From positions 23,064,001 through 23,128,000 of the forward strand of contig NC_091976.1 in the NCBI RefSeq assembly GCF_036711975.1: 64,000 nucleotides of DNA, written 5' to 3'. The position numbers were made by a program, and so were the translations under genes. The notes beneath the pieces are model-generated. The model was given only the letters and a program-made list of their open reading frames with translations. It made no database searches and was not told the DNA's origin. The first letter of the stretch is position 1; the number at the start of each line of letters is the position of its first letter. Positions 1 to 12,034 of this stretch are shown here, piece after piece. Origin of the DNA: Onthophagus taurus. Its lineage: Eukaryota; Arthropoda; Insecta; Coleoptera; Scarabaeidae.

Positions 1-483
1 TGTTCACTTCTTCCGTTGAATACCCCACCCTTCTGTAGTATTCCTCCCTTTTTCGCTGCCCATAACGACTTTTTCCTGTCTCAATCTCTCTACGGCACAG
101 TCAACCAAGGTTTTATAATGCACCTTTCCATCCACCCCCGGAGTCTACCTAACCAACCCCAGCACCCAGCTCCAGTACCTGGTCTGCACATCTTCTAAAA
201 GTCCTTGTTTCTTCCATCTCCATACATCATAACATATATTAACCATTAAATTTTTATCAAGCTCTCAAACATTATTTTCCTTTTTCCCACATCGTTCCCA
301 AATATCCTATCACCCCATACCTCCCCCATAACCTTATTCACTTTCGCTGCCAATATTTTAATATGCCCGCCTTTCTTGTTGTTTTCTTTAAATCTGTACG
401 CCAAGTATGTGTACTTCCTCGATCACCTTTATAGAACTTCATCATCTTCGTTTTGTCTACGTTCACCTCCAAATCCTTCCACC
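1..483 (-). pseudogene. LINE reverse transcriptase C-terminal relic
   Basis: On the minus strand, broken frames read VNVDKTKMM near 470, then YLAYRFKENNKKGGHI and KVMGEVWGDRIFGND down to about 280. This is the region after the RT catalytic core in RTE/CR1-like LINEs (KTKV.. block followed by YLG-type thumb). Further in-frame stops follow toward position 1. No endonuclease or catalytic motif is present, so it is a dead fragment that may continue outside the window. Confidence 0.6.
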
Positions 484-845
484 TAAAATACCTTCAAAAT
501 TCATCCTTTTCTTTGTAAACCACGAATGTTATATCAATAAATCTTTATACATCATTTTTTCTCGTTTTACCACAATCTTTTTTGAGAATTGAGATAAAAA
601 GATAATCTTTTATTTATTTTTTTTAATTAACGTTATGCACGTTGTTTATATCGGCAAACGCGTTTGTAGGCTTGATTTATTGTTTATTTATTATATGTCT
701 ACATGTCTACACGTGTAATATTTTTTTTTATTTGAATTGCATAAATTTCTTGACATTCGTACCAAAGGACGTCTACGAGGTACGAGGAACGAATTGTACA
801 TGATCGCATTTACCTTCTTTCTAAGAAAAATGTAATTTTTTAGGG

Positions 846-1052
846 TTGAATCAATATATTTTATACGATAAAGATAGTAAAGAAGTCTTGAAATGCATGG
901 AGGAGATAGGATGGAATCGATATGTAGGAACAAGACGTTCGTTGGTTATAGATTATGCAATGGTTGATCAAAAAATGTGGAAGATGCTAAAAATGTTTAA
1001 ATGGGATGATGTAATAGATTCTGATCATCAAACAACATTGGAGCAGTTTTAA
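846..1052 (+). pseudogene. LINE endonuclease C-terminal fragment
   Basis: An open stretch reads GWNRYVGTRRSLVIDYAMVD and then DDVIDSDHQ before a stop. This is the end of the APE-type endonuclease of non-LTR retrotransposons, where a G(T/A)RG..VIDYV block precedes the catalytic SDH. The N-terminal half of the endonuclease and all of the RT are absent. It lies on the opposite strand to the RT scrap at 1-483, so they are probably two separate relics. Confidence 0.6.
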
Positions 1053-2995
1053 TGCGTTCAAAATTAAGATACGAATTGACTAATGTTTTTAGTTTTTGCA
1101 TGGTTTGGATTAAAATCTCCAATAATCAAGCTATGTTGAAAATTGATTCTTCGATTTGACTATGTAGATGAACGAAGGCGTAGAAAATCGTTACATACGC
1201 TTTAAAAACTCCACACAAATTATATTTAAGAATAAAATAATCATTATCAAACGATTGAAGACGTCACATACAAATAAATTCATTTGCGTCATACCTTTTT
1301 AATCTTTAAATTACAAAAGGAACACAATTTATATAACGAAAATAGTCACTATTTACTATAATTATCGTATTTTGAATACGTAGAAAATATCGTATGACTT
1401 CACTTTCCGTATGTAATAATATAAAAAGGCAAGGACGTTTGTAAAACGATTCTTTTTCAAAAGATGAAATTACAATCCATTATTAGATTGTAATTCAATC
1501 GACAAAGCCGCTATTGTAATTTTTATCTGTTCATCTATTGATTTGTAATTGGATTTTTTTTTATTTGCTAAAAACAAATAAATCACGTGCAATTCGTTCT
1601 TGACCAACTAAAAACTAAAACGTTTCACTCTAAAACTAATTTAAATTAGCGATAACGTCAATGTCGCTTTTGTAAAACGAATACACGTTGACCAACACAC
1701 GAGGCTTTTTGTATAACAATGTGATGTTATTCCTTAACTTTGCATAAGCAATCGTTTTCGAATTATTTGTTTATCTCTAAATTGTTTTTGATTACTTTTA
1801 TTAAGAAATTTACTATGTATTATAATATATGTTCTTAATTCATCTGTTAAATCTAAAAATAGTATTAAAGTACACGACCTACGCAAAGATGGGTTCTAAA
1901 TCAGTCACTTAAAGAAGAGGACCGATTTATTTAGAACGGTTAAGGCTGAAAATATAAACGAAATGTTAACGCACTGCAATTGATGTTGTTTAACATTAAT
2001 TAAACGTTTCAATGCACGTTTACGCTTGTTATACACAAACGAAAGAAAAATTACCATCCGGTGCGATTATAAATAATGCAAATGCTAACTTTAATACTTG
2101 ATCTTGACTTTGAAATCTTTAACATTTTATGATTGGCGTAAAACTTGTTTGCAACTTTTATTTTATAGTGGTTAAGTTACATCAGATAAAAAAAATAAAA
2201 ATAATTTAATGATTAATTATTTATGAAAATTATGGATTGCCTAAAAAAAACGTTGAATGATTTAGTACTTTTTTCATGGTATGATAAAAAAATTATAAAA
2301 CAAAAAAAATAAGGTAATTATCAAGCAAGATTATGATTACGTAATTTTTTTTTCTTTTGCGTAATTTAATGATACAGGTAGTTAAAACCTTAAACTTTAC
2401 CCGTTCTTAATGGAATAACGTAACCAAAAAAAACCGCGACTAATTCACTTTGGTCATCATGTGAGATTTCTCAGAAGATTTCGTAAAAGGAAATGAAGCA
2501 AATAATTTCAGAACCAAACCCACTTTATTATTATTTTTAATTATCTTTTTTTAAAGTATGTTGAAGAGCAAGTAAAACCCAGGTAAACGAACTTTTAATC
2601 TGTAACCCGAGATCCAAACCAAGGTCTCAACTACAATAAAGTCTGAAAAATGATTAAATTATTTATCTCACAAAAGTTCTCCTTGAAACATGTTTTATTT
2701 ATATTTTTTTAATGAATTCACACATCCGTTGTTGATAACCCAATTTATTTACTGATAATTTTATATTTAAATTAACATTTAAGGTAATTTTATGATTCAA
2801 ATTGTTAAATGAACGATTTTACAAATTAGTTATTTTAAATTCACGACCTACAACAACGCAAAAATTACTGACCGAAAAGAGCTGGCCATTCTTTTGTATT
2901 AAAATTTAAAACGGCAAAAACAAGTACCATTCAAACGTAAAAATTGAATAAAAAATGTGGTTTTGAAGCGTGAAGTGTGCATAATTTAGTTAACA
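1053..2995. other. AT-rich non-coding stretch
   Basis: No gene, RNA or repeat family recognised. Homopolymer A/T runs and short stop-rich frames dominate. Confidence 0.5.
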
Positions 2996-3115
2996 ATGGT
3001 CGGCGAAAACATGTTTTCGAATATGACGAATACAATGAGCAGAAGTCTTAATGTTTGTTACTTAACCTTCGTCATCGGCATTATTACTTTGCAATCTGCC
3101 TTGTCTAGTTTGACG
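2996..3115 (+). CDS. Candidate first coding exon with signal peptide, product unknown
   Basis: ATG at 2996 has a good insect start context (AACAATGG). Forty codons follow without a stop: a short polar N-terminus (MVGENMFSNMTNTMSRS), then a hydrophobic core (VCYLTFVIGIITL) ending QSALSSLT, and a donor ACG|GTAATT after 3115 in phase 0. This looks like a signal-peptide exon of a secreted or membrane protein. Codon choice is mixed, unlike the surrounding A/T noise. The next exon is not certain; the nearest phase-compatible coding-like block on the same strand is 14445-14561. I do not recognise the protein, and it could be chance. Confidence 0.4.
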
Positions 3116-3618
3116 GTAATTTGCATGTTAAAAAAACTCTACGTCATTAATTTTCTCGTCAGTGTGGAATAAAACAATTATTTTATTTGAATTTTTATTG
3201 TTTTTTCTTGATGAATAAACAATTTTATTGTTTGAGATTTATAAGGCATATACAAGTGGAAAAGTACTATAATCGTGCAAAAATTCGACCTCCTTCTTGT
3301 GTAAAATAACTACATGTGTGAATGGCTAGAAAAAAATTGTTTATAGAATATGTTTTTGTTACTAGCTCCATATTATATGGATACTAAACTACAAGTCCGT
3401 CTAAGGATGCATTTCCATATTAAGTCAAGGTCGCTTCCGGCCGAGGAGCTACAACCTTAACATATCGATACTAAACTACACAATTTTTATGGATGCACAT
3501 TTTCACTAAGCTGATGTCGCTTGTAGCCCAGGCGCTACATCCATAACATATCAATTCAAATATGCACGACTTTTAAGCATTAATTTCCTAATTAATAACA
3601 TAAAAAAATAGTAATCTT
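3116..3618. other. Non-coding stretch before satellite
   Basis: No gene seen. Two related segments near 3360-3550 each contain TATCGATACTAAACTACA-like or similar text followed by a CGCTAC block, suggesting a small local duplication. Confidence 0.4.
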
Positions 3619-5128
3619 GCAGATATCATTTTGTTGTATCAATACAAACATTTTTCATCCATAACATCTTTTCCTAGCATTTTTAGTTTTTGAGTTATTA
3701 AAATAATTGTTCAAAAACGTCATTTAAGAGATTTTGAGATTTTATGGTTTATAACTAAAAGGATGAAATATTTGTAGAGAATTTTCTTGTGGATTATGAT
3801 TTTGTGGTTTATTATAAACAATTTTCATCAATACGATTCTCATCCATAATTATTAATTGTTGAGTTAAACGCCGTTTTTTCTGCTAAAATCTTAAATGTT
3901 TAAATGTTTTTGTTTTAAAATCTGTTAGGTTGGTAATAGTCCTAGTTGGATTATGATCGATTGCAGATATCATTTTGTTGGATCATTACAAACATTTCTC
4001 ATCCATAACATATTTTCGTAGCATTTTTAGATTTTGAGTTATTAAAAAATGTGTTCAAAAACGTCAATTAAGGGATTTTGAGGTTTTATAGTTTATAACT
4101 AAAAAGACGAAATATTTGTAGAGAATTTTCTTGTGGATTATGATTTTGTGGTTTATTATAAACAATTTTCATCAATATAATTCTCATCCATAAAAATTAA
4201 TTGTTGAGTTAAACACCGTTTTTTCTGCTAAAATCTTAAATGTTTAAATGTTTTTGTTTTAAAATCTGTTAGGTTGGTAATTATCCTAGTTAGATTATAA
4301 TCGCTTGCGAATATCATTTTGTTGCATCATTAATCATTACAAACATTTCTCATCCATAACATTTTTTCCTAGCATTTTTAGTTTTTGAGTTATTAAAAAA
4401 AATGTTCAAAACTGTCAATTAAGGGATTTTGAGGTTTTATGGTTTATAACTAAGAGGATGAAATATTTGTAGAGAATTTTCTTGTGGATTATGATTTTGT
4501 GGTTTATTATAAACAATTTTCATCAATATAATTCTCATCCATAATTATTAATTGTTGAGTTAAAAACTGCTTTTTTGCTAAAATCAAAAATGTTTAAATG
4601 TTTTTGTTTTGAAATCTGTTAGGTTGGTAGTAGTCCTAGTTAGATTATAAACGCTTGCGGATATCATTTCGTTGCATCATTACAAACATTTCTCATCAAT
4701 AACATTTTTCCCTAGCATTTTCAGTTTTTGAGTTATTAAAAAAATTGTTCATAAACGTCAATTAAGGGATTTTGAAGTTTTATGGTTTATAACTAAAAAG
4801 ACGAAATATTTGTAGAGAATTTTCTTGTGGATTATGATTTTGTGGTTTATTATAAACAATTATCATTAACATAATTCTCATCCATAATTATTAATTGTTG
4901 AGTTAAAAACTGTTTTTTCTGCTAAAATCATAAATGCTTAAATGTTTTTGCTTTAAAACCTGTTAGGTTGGTAATAATCCTAGTTAGATTATAATCGCAT
5001 GCAGATATCATTTTCTTGTATCATTACAAAAATTTCTCATCTATAACATTTTTCTCTAGCATTTTCAGTTTTTGAGTTATTAAAAAAAATCTGGTCAAAA
5101 ATGTCAATTAAGGGATTTTGAGATTTTA
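3619..5128. repeat. 344-bp tandem satellite, about 4.4 copies
   Basis: The phrase (G)CAGATATCATTTTGTTG or a close variant recurs at 3619, 3963, 4307, 4657 and 5001, a period of 344 bp with one copy of about 350. Each monomer also carries TTTTTGAGTTATTAAAA, GAGAATTTTCTTGTGGATTA and CTGTTAGGTTGGTAAT in the same order. Copies differ by scattered substitutions and indels. A decayed piece of the same monomer reappears at about 5630-5720, after roughly 500 bp of unrelated sequence that interrupts the array. No ORF or TIR was found. Confidence 0.9.
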
Positions 5129-5982
5129 TGGAATGGATGCTTTTCATCTAACATCCATTGGCGTGTAACCATTGACGGAGGTGGGATTTGTAGCGCTACC
5201 GTCCAGAGAAGCAGATTCCAGTTTTTAATCTAACTATGTACCTCCAGTTCAGGTTACTTAGGTTCGCTATGTTCATTTCCAGTATATTGCTTGGCCTTTT
5301 TGGGGAACCTAACCTTGGGTTGCATCACTAGGATTGTGAAATGATTTATATTCCCCATTTTTTTTGTTGTCCAATTTTTCATGGTAGGTTTAAAATATTT
5401 GTTCCAACCTATCATAAGGTTTTAATTTGCAGTTTTAGCGTCATAACCTTCCCTTTTTCGAATATGGACTTTTTTCGATTACCAAATTGTCAATGTATTA
5501 AGAAGCAACTCCGATGGATTTTTCCGATTGCCAATTTAGTGTTTAGGACTTGTAGGGCATAGCTCTACTTCTGTTTTCTCTTTAAATGACATTTATATTG
5601 ACACATGATATTTATGTTCTCTCGTTGGAAATCTGATGAACAATTTTTATCAATATGATTCCCATCTACAATTATTACTTATTAAGCTAAAAACCATTTT
5701 CTTCTATTATGTTGGTAATAAAATGATTATGTTAATTTATGCACATAATTTAACAGCAACCTAGATGACTTTTGAATTCTTTTTGACTATTTCCTGCAAT
5801 AGCAGTTATATCACGAGATTAGTTGAAAGCACAAATTTGACTTGATTGAAACAAAATGAAAACTTGATACGAAGATGAGTTGGTGCGATGAAAGCTTATT
5901 GGAGAATTGATATCTGATATGATAGAGAGAATCATGCTTTCATAAGCTGCTCTCCAGAGCATTTCTGCATTCATCCTTGTTC
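5129..5982. other. Sequence interrupting the 344-bp satellite, no gene
   Basis: 5129-5625 is unrelated to the satellite, which resumes briefly at about 5630-5720. It is somewhat less AT-rich (AACCTAACCTTGGGTTGC near 5310) and may be a decayed insertion. No ends were recognised. Confidence 0.35.
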
Positions 5983-6200
5983 TCAACCATCTAGAATGTG
6001 TGCGCTAGACTTTGTCCCCCCTTTGTTAAATTTTGCAATGTTTTCATTCTTAAGCATTCTGCCCCAACAAAACATCTCCAGGGCATCGATTTTACAGAGA
6101 TACGATGTAGTCTTGATATGCAGACTTGACATGGACTGGATTCTGTACATATTTGACTTAATATAAACATGATCAGGCGGCAATACAGAGATATGTATAC
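5983..6200 (-). pseudogene. LINE RT C-terminal relic
   Basis: The minus-strand frame contains LHIKTTSYLCKIDALEMFCW followed by GRMLKNE. This matches the C-terminal ALEMWCWRRMLKI block of RTE-like LINEs. A related but more broken copy lies on the plus strand at about 30110-30260, with KTTS, a stop, then LCKIDALK. Only this short terminal block survives. Confidence 0.55.
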
Positions 6201-7006
6201 TTTATTTTAGTGCAACCTTGATGAGGATTTGATACAAAAATGATTTTAAGTACAATCTTGAAGTTTTTTGGAGACTTGACATTGTTATACAAAACTTGAC
6301 TAGTTCAAAATATAGTATGAGATAGAAATGAAGTAAATTTGATATTGTCTCCATGCAAATTTATTACTTTTTTTGCTAAAGAATTTTTTTAAAAAGTTAT
6401 TTCTCGTGAATGAATAAAGAAAAATACAAATAATTTTTAAAACAATTTTTATTAATACAAAAAACCATTCAATATATAATTCAACTAAACAATTAAAAAA
6501 TAAATTAACCAACATTTTAATAGAGCGCATTTGAAAACACCCACATTAAAACACCTGTTCAAAACCGCGTTATGAACTTCTTGCAAAATGTATTCATTGT
6601 TATGCAATTGAAACAATACAAAGAGTTGGTGGTCGGATCGCGCGATTTGTAGCTAAAAAACAGTAGTCATGAGAGCAGTAGTAGATGTGTCATCAACTTT
6701 ACATGCATTTTAAATACTCACAATTTACATACACTACGCGTATTGTTTCAAGAATACCGAGGTGAAGGGGCCTTTAAGAATTATTACAACCCAACAACAA
6801 ACGTCGTTGTTCCAACTGCTCTTATGATGACCTTGTCAATTTGCAAGATAGAATTTTTTCCTCGTTTAATCCTAACTTTGTAGAATAAAAGATTTTTTTA
6901 TTTGAACTATCACATTTAACATGTAAAACATTTATTATTAATATTTAATATTTATTATTAAATCTTTGGTTTAAGTTGTGCTTTACTTTTCTCATATACC
7001 TTGTTT
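6201..7006. other. Non-coding, 3' flank of aaNAT
   Basis: No coding region recognised. The part near 6900-7000 should contain the aaNAT 3' UTR, since that gene's stop is at 7007-7009 on the minus strand. Confidence 0.4.
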
Positions 7007-7982
7007 TTAATTTATTTGTTGAACATAAATTGTAAACGCATCGTGTGGTGGTGATGGCGAAAACGTGACCTCACCGAATTCGGTGTAATCTTCGTATTTT
7101 AATGTATAAACGCATTCAAATCCCAGTCTTGCTAATGCTCTTGCACTGTAATAACTTGTACAATCACCTCTCATAAGTCCAAAATCCTCCTCTTTAGCAA
7201 TTTGTCTTAAACCAAAAAAAATGTCATAAAAAATAAAAGTACTCGATCTTACTGATAGGTGAAGGAAGGTCAAGTTTTTTAACTCGTTACTTAAATTAAT
7301 CAAATTTTACCGATGGTAATCAGAGTAATAAATTAATAGACAGTTTTATACAAGGACCTACCTTAACACTTTGAGCCAATTTAAATTTAAAAATAACAAA
7401 AAAACTTTCGTTTCACCTTGAATTAAACAGCATAAAAATTAAGATAAAAAATATTTACCTTGTTCTATCCATAAGTTGTTTGGCAATCCCTCTCCCTCTA
7501 AAGCTACCATCAACTGATAAAATTTTCACGCAAAGCACCTTATCAACATCAGTAAATTTCTCAAAAATCTCACTCATTTTATCGGCGTATCTCAAAAACC
7601 GGATAATTTTCAAAAATTTCTCATTACCATGAACATCGTTGTCGTTATCATCGTTACAATTCTCCCGATTTTCATTTCGACGAATAATCCCGTTTAAACA
7701 AACGCCGATTATTTGACCGGACGCCGAGACGGCCATCAAAGAAATTCCGTCTTTTATTGTTTGCACGGAATACTCCTCCAATTCCGGGCACGTTCCATTT
7801 TCATCATCTAAGAGCTTCACATAGGTATTTAACGGTTCATCTCGAAAGAAAAATTTTCTTAAGAAACGTATCACGTTGTTGTAATCCTCTTCTTTTATTG
7901 GTTTTATCGAGTAATCATCTTTCGGTGATATTTGAAATAGTGGTGTTGTTGGTGTCGATGATGTTGAGGAATTGTCCAAAGA
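7007..7982 (-). CDS. Arylalkylamine (dopamine) N-acetyltransferase, 5' incomplete
   Basis: GNAT-fold enzyme that acetylates dopamine, serotonin and related amines with acetyl-CoA in the cytosol; in insects it is tied to cuticle tanning and amine inactivation. Two exons are read: 7982-7459 and 7205-7007 (stop at 7007-7009). The intron has donor ACAAG|GTAAAT and acceptor TTTAAG|ACAAAT, joining as T-R-Q-I-A. The product shows 240 residues. Seen: FFFRDEPLN with the catalytic Glu of Drosophila Dat, the acetyl-CoA loop RGRGIAKQL, and GDCTSYYSARALARLGF with the two conserved serines. An acidic insert rich in N and D (about residues 100-115) interrupts the usual alignment. TAG stands in frame directly before 7982 within a TTTCTAG| acceptor, so translation must start in an unseen upstream exon. 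Length already matches the family (about 240-275 aa), so only a short N-terminus is missing. Confidence 0.9.
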
Positions 7983-8109
7983 CTAGAAACAAAGAAAAAA
8001 AATTTGTGGTTTAGAAATTGTTTTGTTTTGTTAAATGTCAAGGATAAATTTATTTATTATTAGGTTTTTAACCCTGCATTACCCAGATGAATCATCATTA
8101 TTGCTAAGA

Positions 8110-9770
8110 TGCTTGTTTTGCTTAACTTTTGCTTAACAATATTGCTCTCTTGCACTTTTGCTTTGAAATGCGTCAACATCAAGAAAAATACGAAAATATG
8201 AGAATTGGATGAATTTGTTGCTTTTTCAAGTTGTTAATGGTAGCACTTTAGAAATGGAGCATATTACAAAAAAACTTTTGGAGCAATAGTTATTGCAAAC
8301 TTTATTCTTATCAATATTGCTTTCTTGAATTTTAGCTTTAAAATGCGTCAATAACAAGAGATATACAAAAATATGAAAATTGGATGAATTTGTTGCTTTT
8401 CAAGTAGTTAATGGTAACACTCAGGAAATGGAGCATGTTATAAAAAAACCTTTGGAACGAAAGTTATAGCTAATTCTATTCTTAACAATATTGCTTTGTT
8501 GCACTTTTAGTTTAAAATGCGTCAATAGCAAGAAATATATAAAAATATGAAAATTGTATGAATTTGTTGCTTTTCAAGTAGTTAATGGTAACACTCAGAA
8601 AACGGAGCATGTTATAAAAAAACTTTTGGAACGAAAGTTGTAGCTAATTCTATTCTTAACAATATTGCTTTGTTGCACTTTTGGTTTAAAATGCGTCAAT
8701 AGCAAGAAATATACAAAAATATGAAAATTGGATGAATTTGTTGCTTTTCAAGTAGTTAATGGTAACACTCAGGAAATGGAGCATGTTATAAAAAAACCTT
8801 TGGAACGAAAGTTGTAGCTAATTCTATTCTTAACAATATTGCTTTGTTGCACTTTTAGTTTAAAATGCGTCAATAGCAAGAAATATATAAAAATATGAAA
8901 ATTGTATGAATTTGTTGCTTTTCAAGTAGTTAATGGTAACACTCAGAAAACGGAGCATGTTATAAAAAAACTTTTGGAACGAAAGTTGTAGCTAATTCTA
9001 TTCTTAACAATATTGCTTTGTTGCACTTTTGGTTTAAAATGCGTCGATAGCAAGAAATATACAAAAATATGAAAATTGTATGAATTTGTTGCTTTTCAAG
9101 TAATTAATGGTAACACTCAGGAAACAGAGCATGTTATAAAAAAACTTTTGGAACGAAAATTATAGCCAATTTTATTCTTAACAATATTGTTCTCTTTCAC
9201 TTTTGCTCTCAGATGCATCAATATCGACAAATATACGTGTATACGAAAATTAGATGAATATGTTGCTTTTCAAGTAGTTAATGGCAACACTCAGGAAACG
9301 GAGCATGTTATAAAAAAACTTTTAAAACTAAAGTTGTAGGTAATTTTATTCTTAATAATATTGTTCTCTTTCACTTTTGCTCTCAGATGCATCAATATCG
9401 ACAAATATACGTATATACGAAAATTGTATGAATATGTCGCTTTTTCATGTTAATGGTAACACTCGGGAAACGGAGCCTATTATAAAAAAACTTTTGGAAC
9501 AATAGTTATTGCAAATTTTATGACCAATAATATTCCTCTCTTGCACTTTTGCTTTTAGATGCGTCAATATCGAGAAAAATACAAAAGTATGAAAATTGTA
9601 TGAATTTGTTGCTTTTTTAAGTTGTTAATGGTAACACTCGGTAAATGGAGTATGTTATAAAAACTTTTAGACCAAAACTTGTAGCTAATTTTATTATTAA
9701 CAATATTGCTCTCTTGCACTTTTGCTCTCAGATGCGTCAATATCGAGAAAAATACGAAAATTGTGATGAA
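8110..9770. repeat. 174-bp tandem satellite, about 9.5 copies, dimeric higher order
   Basis: The phrase ATGCGTCAATA or a variant recurs near 8170, 8345, 8519, 8693, 8867, 9041, 9213, 9387, 9559 and 9732. Each monomer also has TTGTTGCTTTTCAAGTAGTT, GGTAACACTCAG and GGAGCATGTTATAAAAAA. Copies at 8519 and 8867 share private variants (TTTTAGTTT, ATATATAAA, AAAACGGA), while the 8693 copy and its neighbours have TTTTGGTTT, ATATACAAA and AGGAAATGGA. The core is therefore organised as 348-bp dimers. Outer copies are more diverged. The array lies upstream of aaNAT exon sequence and may sit in that gene's 5' intron. Confidence 0.92.
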
Positions 9771-9797
9771 TGAATTTCGTTGTTTTACAAGTTGTTT

Positions 9798-10170
9798 ACA
9801 GAATGGCTTTCGAAGAGGTAGATCACTGTGTCTTCACATTACAGCAAATAATAGAAAAGAGAAGGAAGCAAAATATAGAAACATCGCATTTAATTCAGCA
9901 AATTGTGGTCAATACTGAAAAAAAGAGGTTTTCCTGATCACTTATGCAGAGCAATAAAGAACCTTTACAGACACACCGCTATAACAATAAACACTATCTC
10001 AGACGAAGACTTGGATTTGATCTACATTAATCAAGGAGTAAGACAAGGTTGTTTTCTGTCATCGCTTTTATTCAATTTGTATATGGATGATCTAATCAAA
10101 AAATGGAAGGATCAAGTTCCAAATGGCATCCTCCTACACTATAACAACATCCTGAAAACACTAAAATAAC
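9798..10170 (+). pseudogene. LINE RT fragment with internal deletion
   Basis: Frames read NGFRRGRS, then after a frame change ILKKRGFPDHLCRAIKNLY and INQGVRQGCFLSSLLFNLY, then MDDLIKKW. These are RT motifs 2a, 3 and 4 of an RTE-like LINE. The segment that should carry the motif A aspartate (IDFEKAFD type) is deleted between the two frames, and the YADD box is absent downstream. It starts directly at the end of the 174-bp satellite. Sequence to about 10600 may be further decayed LINE. Confidence 0.65.
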
Positions 10171-10878
10171 AAGATTTTAAAATCAAAAGTTTTAATGAGT
10201 ACTCAATATCTTGCTGCTACTTCCACATTGCTTAAGACAATTAAGACAGAATTAACAAAAGGTCGGCCATAAAGCTGTATTCTTCTCAAGGCCAATTTAA
10301 TTTCCAAGAAGACATGAAGAAACAATTCGAGATTAAAATTGCAAAAATGTCGAAATTTATCTGCAATATTAAAAATATTCTAAAAAATGCGAATACACGA
10401 GTCGTGTCTTATCGCTCTAACTATTTACAGATACTATTACAGTCGATCGTAATCGATAACACGAGATGTATCTGTTTCGATTGAATCGAATTCCTCTTGG
10501 TGTGACTTATCGTAAATCCAAAGTTGGCCTGCGCTTTCAATTTGATAGATTTATGATAAAGAAAATCATCGCGTGAGGATTGAAATGTAATGGATTGCTT
10601 CAAAGCGTAGATTAAAATTTATAAGAAGTAGGTAGTTTTATATTTATGGTACAAAAACAGACATTAAAAGATCCTATTTTCTATGGATAATCTTATGCAG
10701 ATCGTTGTATAAATGAATATAAACTGTTTATTACAATAAAATGAACGCCTCTCGTTCGATGTTTTTCTTTCATTAAAAAAGTTGTTTACTAAGTAACAGA
10801 TTATCTTTATTAAACCTTTTTATTCGATGAGAATTTGTCAACTAAATTAATCAATTAACACTTTATATTCTATTATAC
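10171..10878. other. Decayed sequence, no gene
   Basis: Possibly the 3' remainder of the LINE at 9798. A coding-like run of 17 codons at 10429-10482 ends in a stop and is not assigned. Confidence 0.3.
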
Positions 10879-11757
10879 AGGGTGTTCCGTGACTCGACCG
10901 ACAAACTTATACCATATATTCCGGAAAGAAAATTTATTAATTTACTAATTAACACAAAATTACAGCAGCTGTTCAAAATGAGAACCACCATTTTCTAAAT
11001 ATGTAGCTATCCTTCGTGTCATAGAATGTTGCTAGTTAATTTCTTTAGCGAATTAGTAGTTTCAACTATTCTGTCAATCAACTCTTACTATTATACACAC
11101 GAGATTTGAGGCATCCCCACAGAAAATAATCTAGACAAGTCAGATGACCGAGCTGGCCAATGTACAGGACCACCTCGTCCTATTCATCTTTCTCGAAAAT
11201 TTTGATTAAGAAATACCGTCATTAAAGCAAAAGGTTTGCTGGAACCACATGCTACGATGAGCTTCTAGAAGACTATCTTCTTTATAATTCGGCAATTCTT
11301 CTTCCAAAAAGTGAAGGCTAGTTTCTGCACTAAGACGTCTTTCAAAAAAATGAGTCCCAACAAGTTGATTATTTAACAAGCCGCACCACACGTTGACAAA
11401 AAAACGATATTGATGGTTAACAACGATTGCTTCGTGTGGGTTTGGATCCGTCCAGATGTAAGAATTATGTGTGTTGTTAATACCATTCCTTGTAAACTAG
11501 GCCTCGTCCGTAACGCAGGAAGTAAATGCTGGACTTTGTGTAAATGATAGAGATAATGTCCATCATAGTGCAGAATTCTCCATACGGTGGTTTGAGGAAT
11601 TCCCGTTGTATGAGATATTCTACGAATACTGGTAGAAGGACTTTGTTCAACTCCATTTAAGACTGCTTCAGACAGCATAAAAATCATTAATTTATCCAAC
11701 GTTAAATCGTCAAGACTATCACTTTTTTTAATTCCTTAGATATCTCCGAAATAAAGA
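10879..11757 (-). pseudogene. Tc1/mariner-superfamily transposase relic
   Basis: Minus strand. An N-terminal helix-turn-helix part reads SIRRISHTTGIPQTTVWRIL (from about 11640). After a frameshift come TDEA (first catalytic Asp) at about 11500, HEAIVVNHQYRFFVNVWCGL, GTHFFERRL and ELPNYKEDSLL, then MWFQQ. The stretch that should hold the second catalytic Asp is replaced by unrelated codons. GRGGPVHWPARSSDL follows near 11160-11110. Stops and frameshifts make it inactive. Its outer end at 10879 begins TACAGGGTGTTCCGTGACTC, nearly the terminal sequence of the foldback element at 12035. The 5' end is not seen and seems cut by the adjacent LINE fragment. Confidence 0.75.
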
Positions 11758-11762
11758 GGAAT

Positions 11763-12034
11763 TCACCTATAAGTGATATACCATTTTTTGATCGTAATGA
11801 CTCCCTGAATATTTAATATATGATACCCATATGATATTAGCTTTTTTATTGCCGCTTCAATCATCTTCACCCAGTTCATCTCCACATTGATATCTTGGAT
11901 TAATTTTTTCCTAGGCCTACCTCTTTTGTTTCTTTCTTCTGGCACCCAGTTCCAAACCTTAATTGGGATTCTCTCTTTACTTATTCAGCATAGATATCTA
12001 TACCATTTTACTTGCTTTTCATTTATAGTGTCTA
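11763..12034 (-). pseudogene. LINE 3' coding end, left half of a split LINE
   Basis: The minus strand reads DTINEKQVKWYRYLC, a stop, SKERIPIKVWNWVPEERN and KRGRPRKKLIQDI. These are the C-terminal WYGH..R and RRKRGRPR blocks of RTE-like LINEs. The upstream half of the same element is at 13199-13600, separated by the foldback insertion. Confidence 0.65.

Noticed and set aside
3619..5128. Evenly spaced repeats considered as a CRISPR array
   Set aside because: The whole 344-bp unit is repeated without unique spacers, and the genome is eukaryotic.
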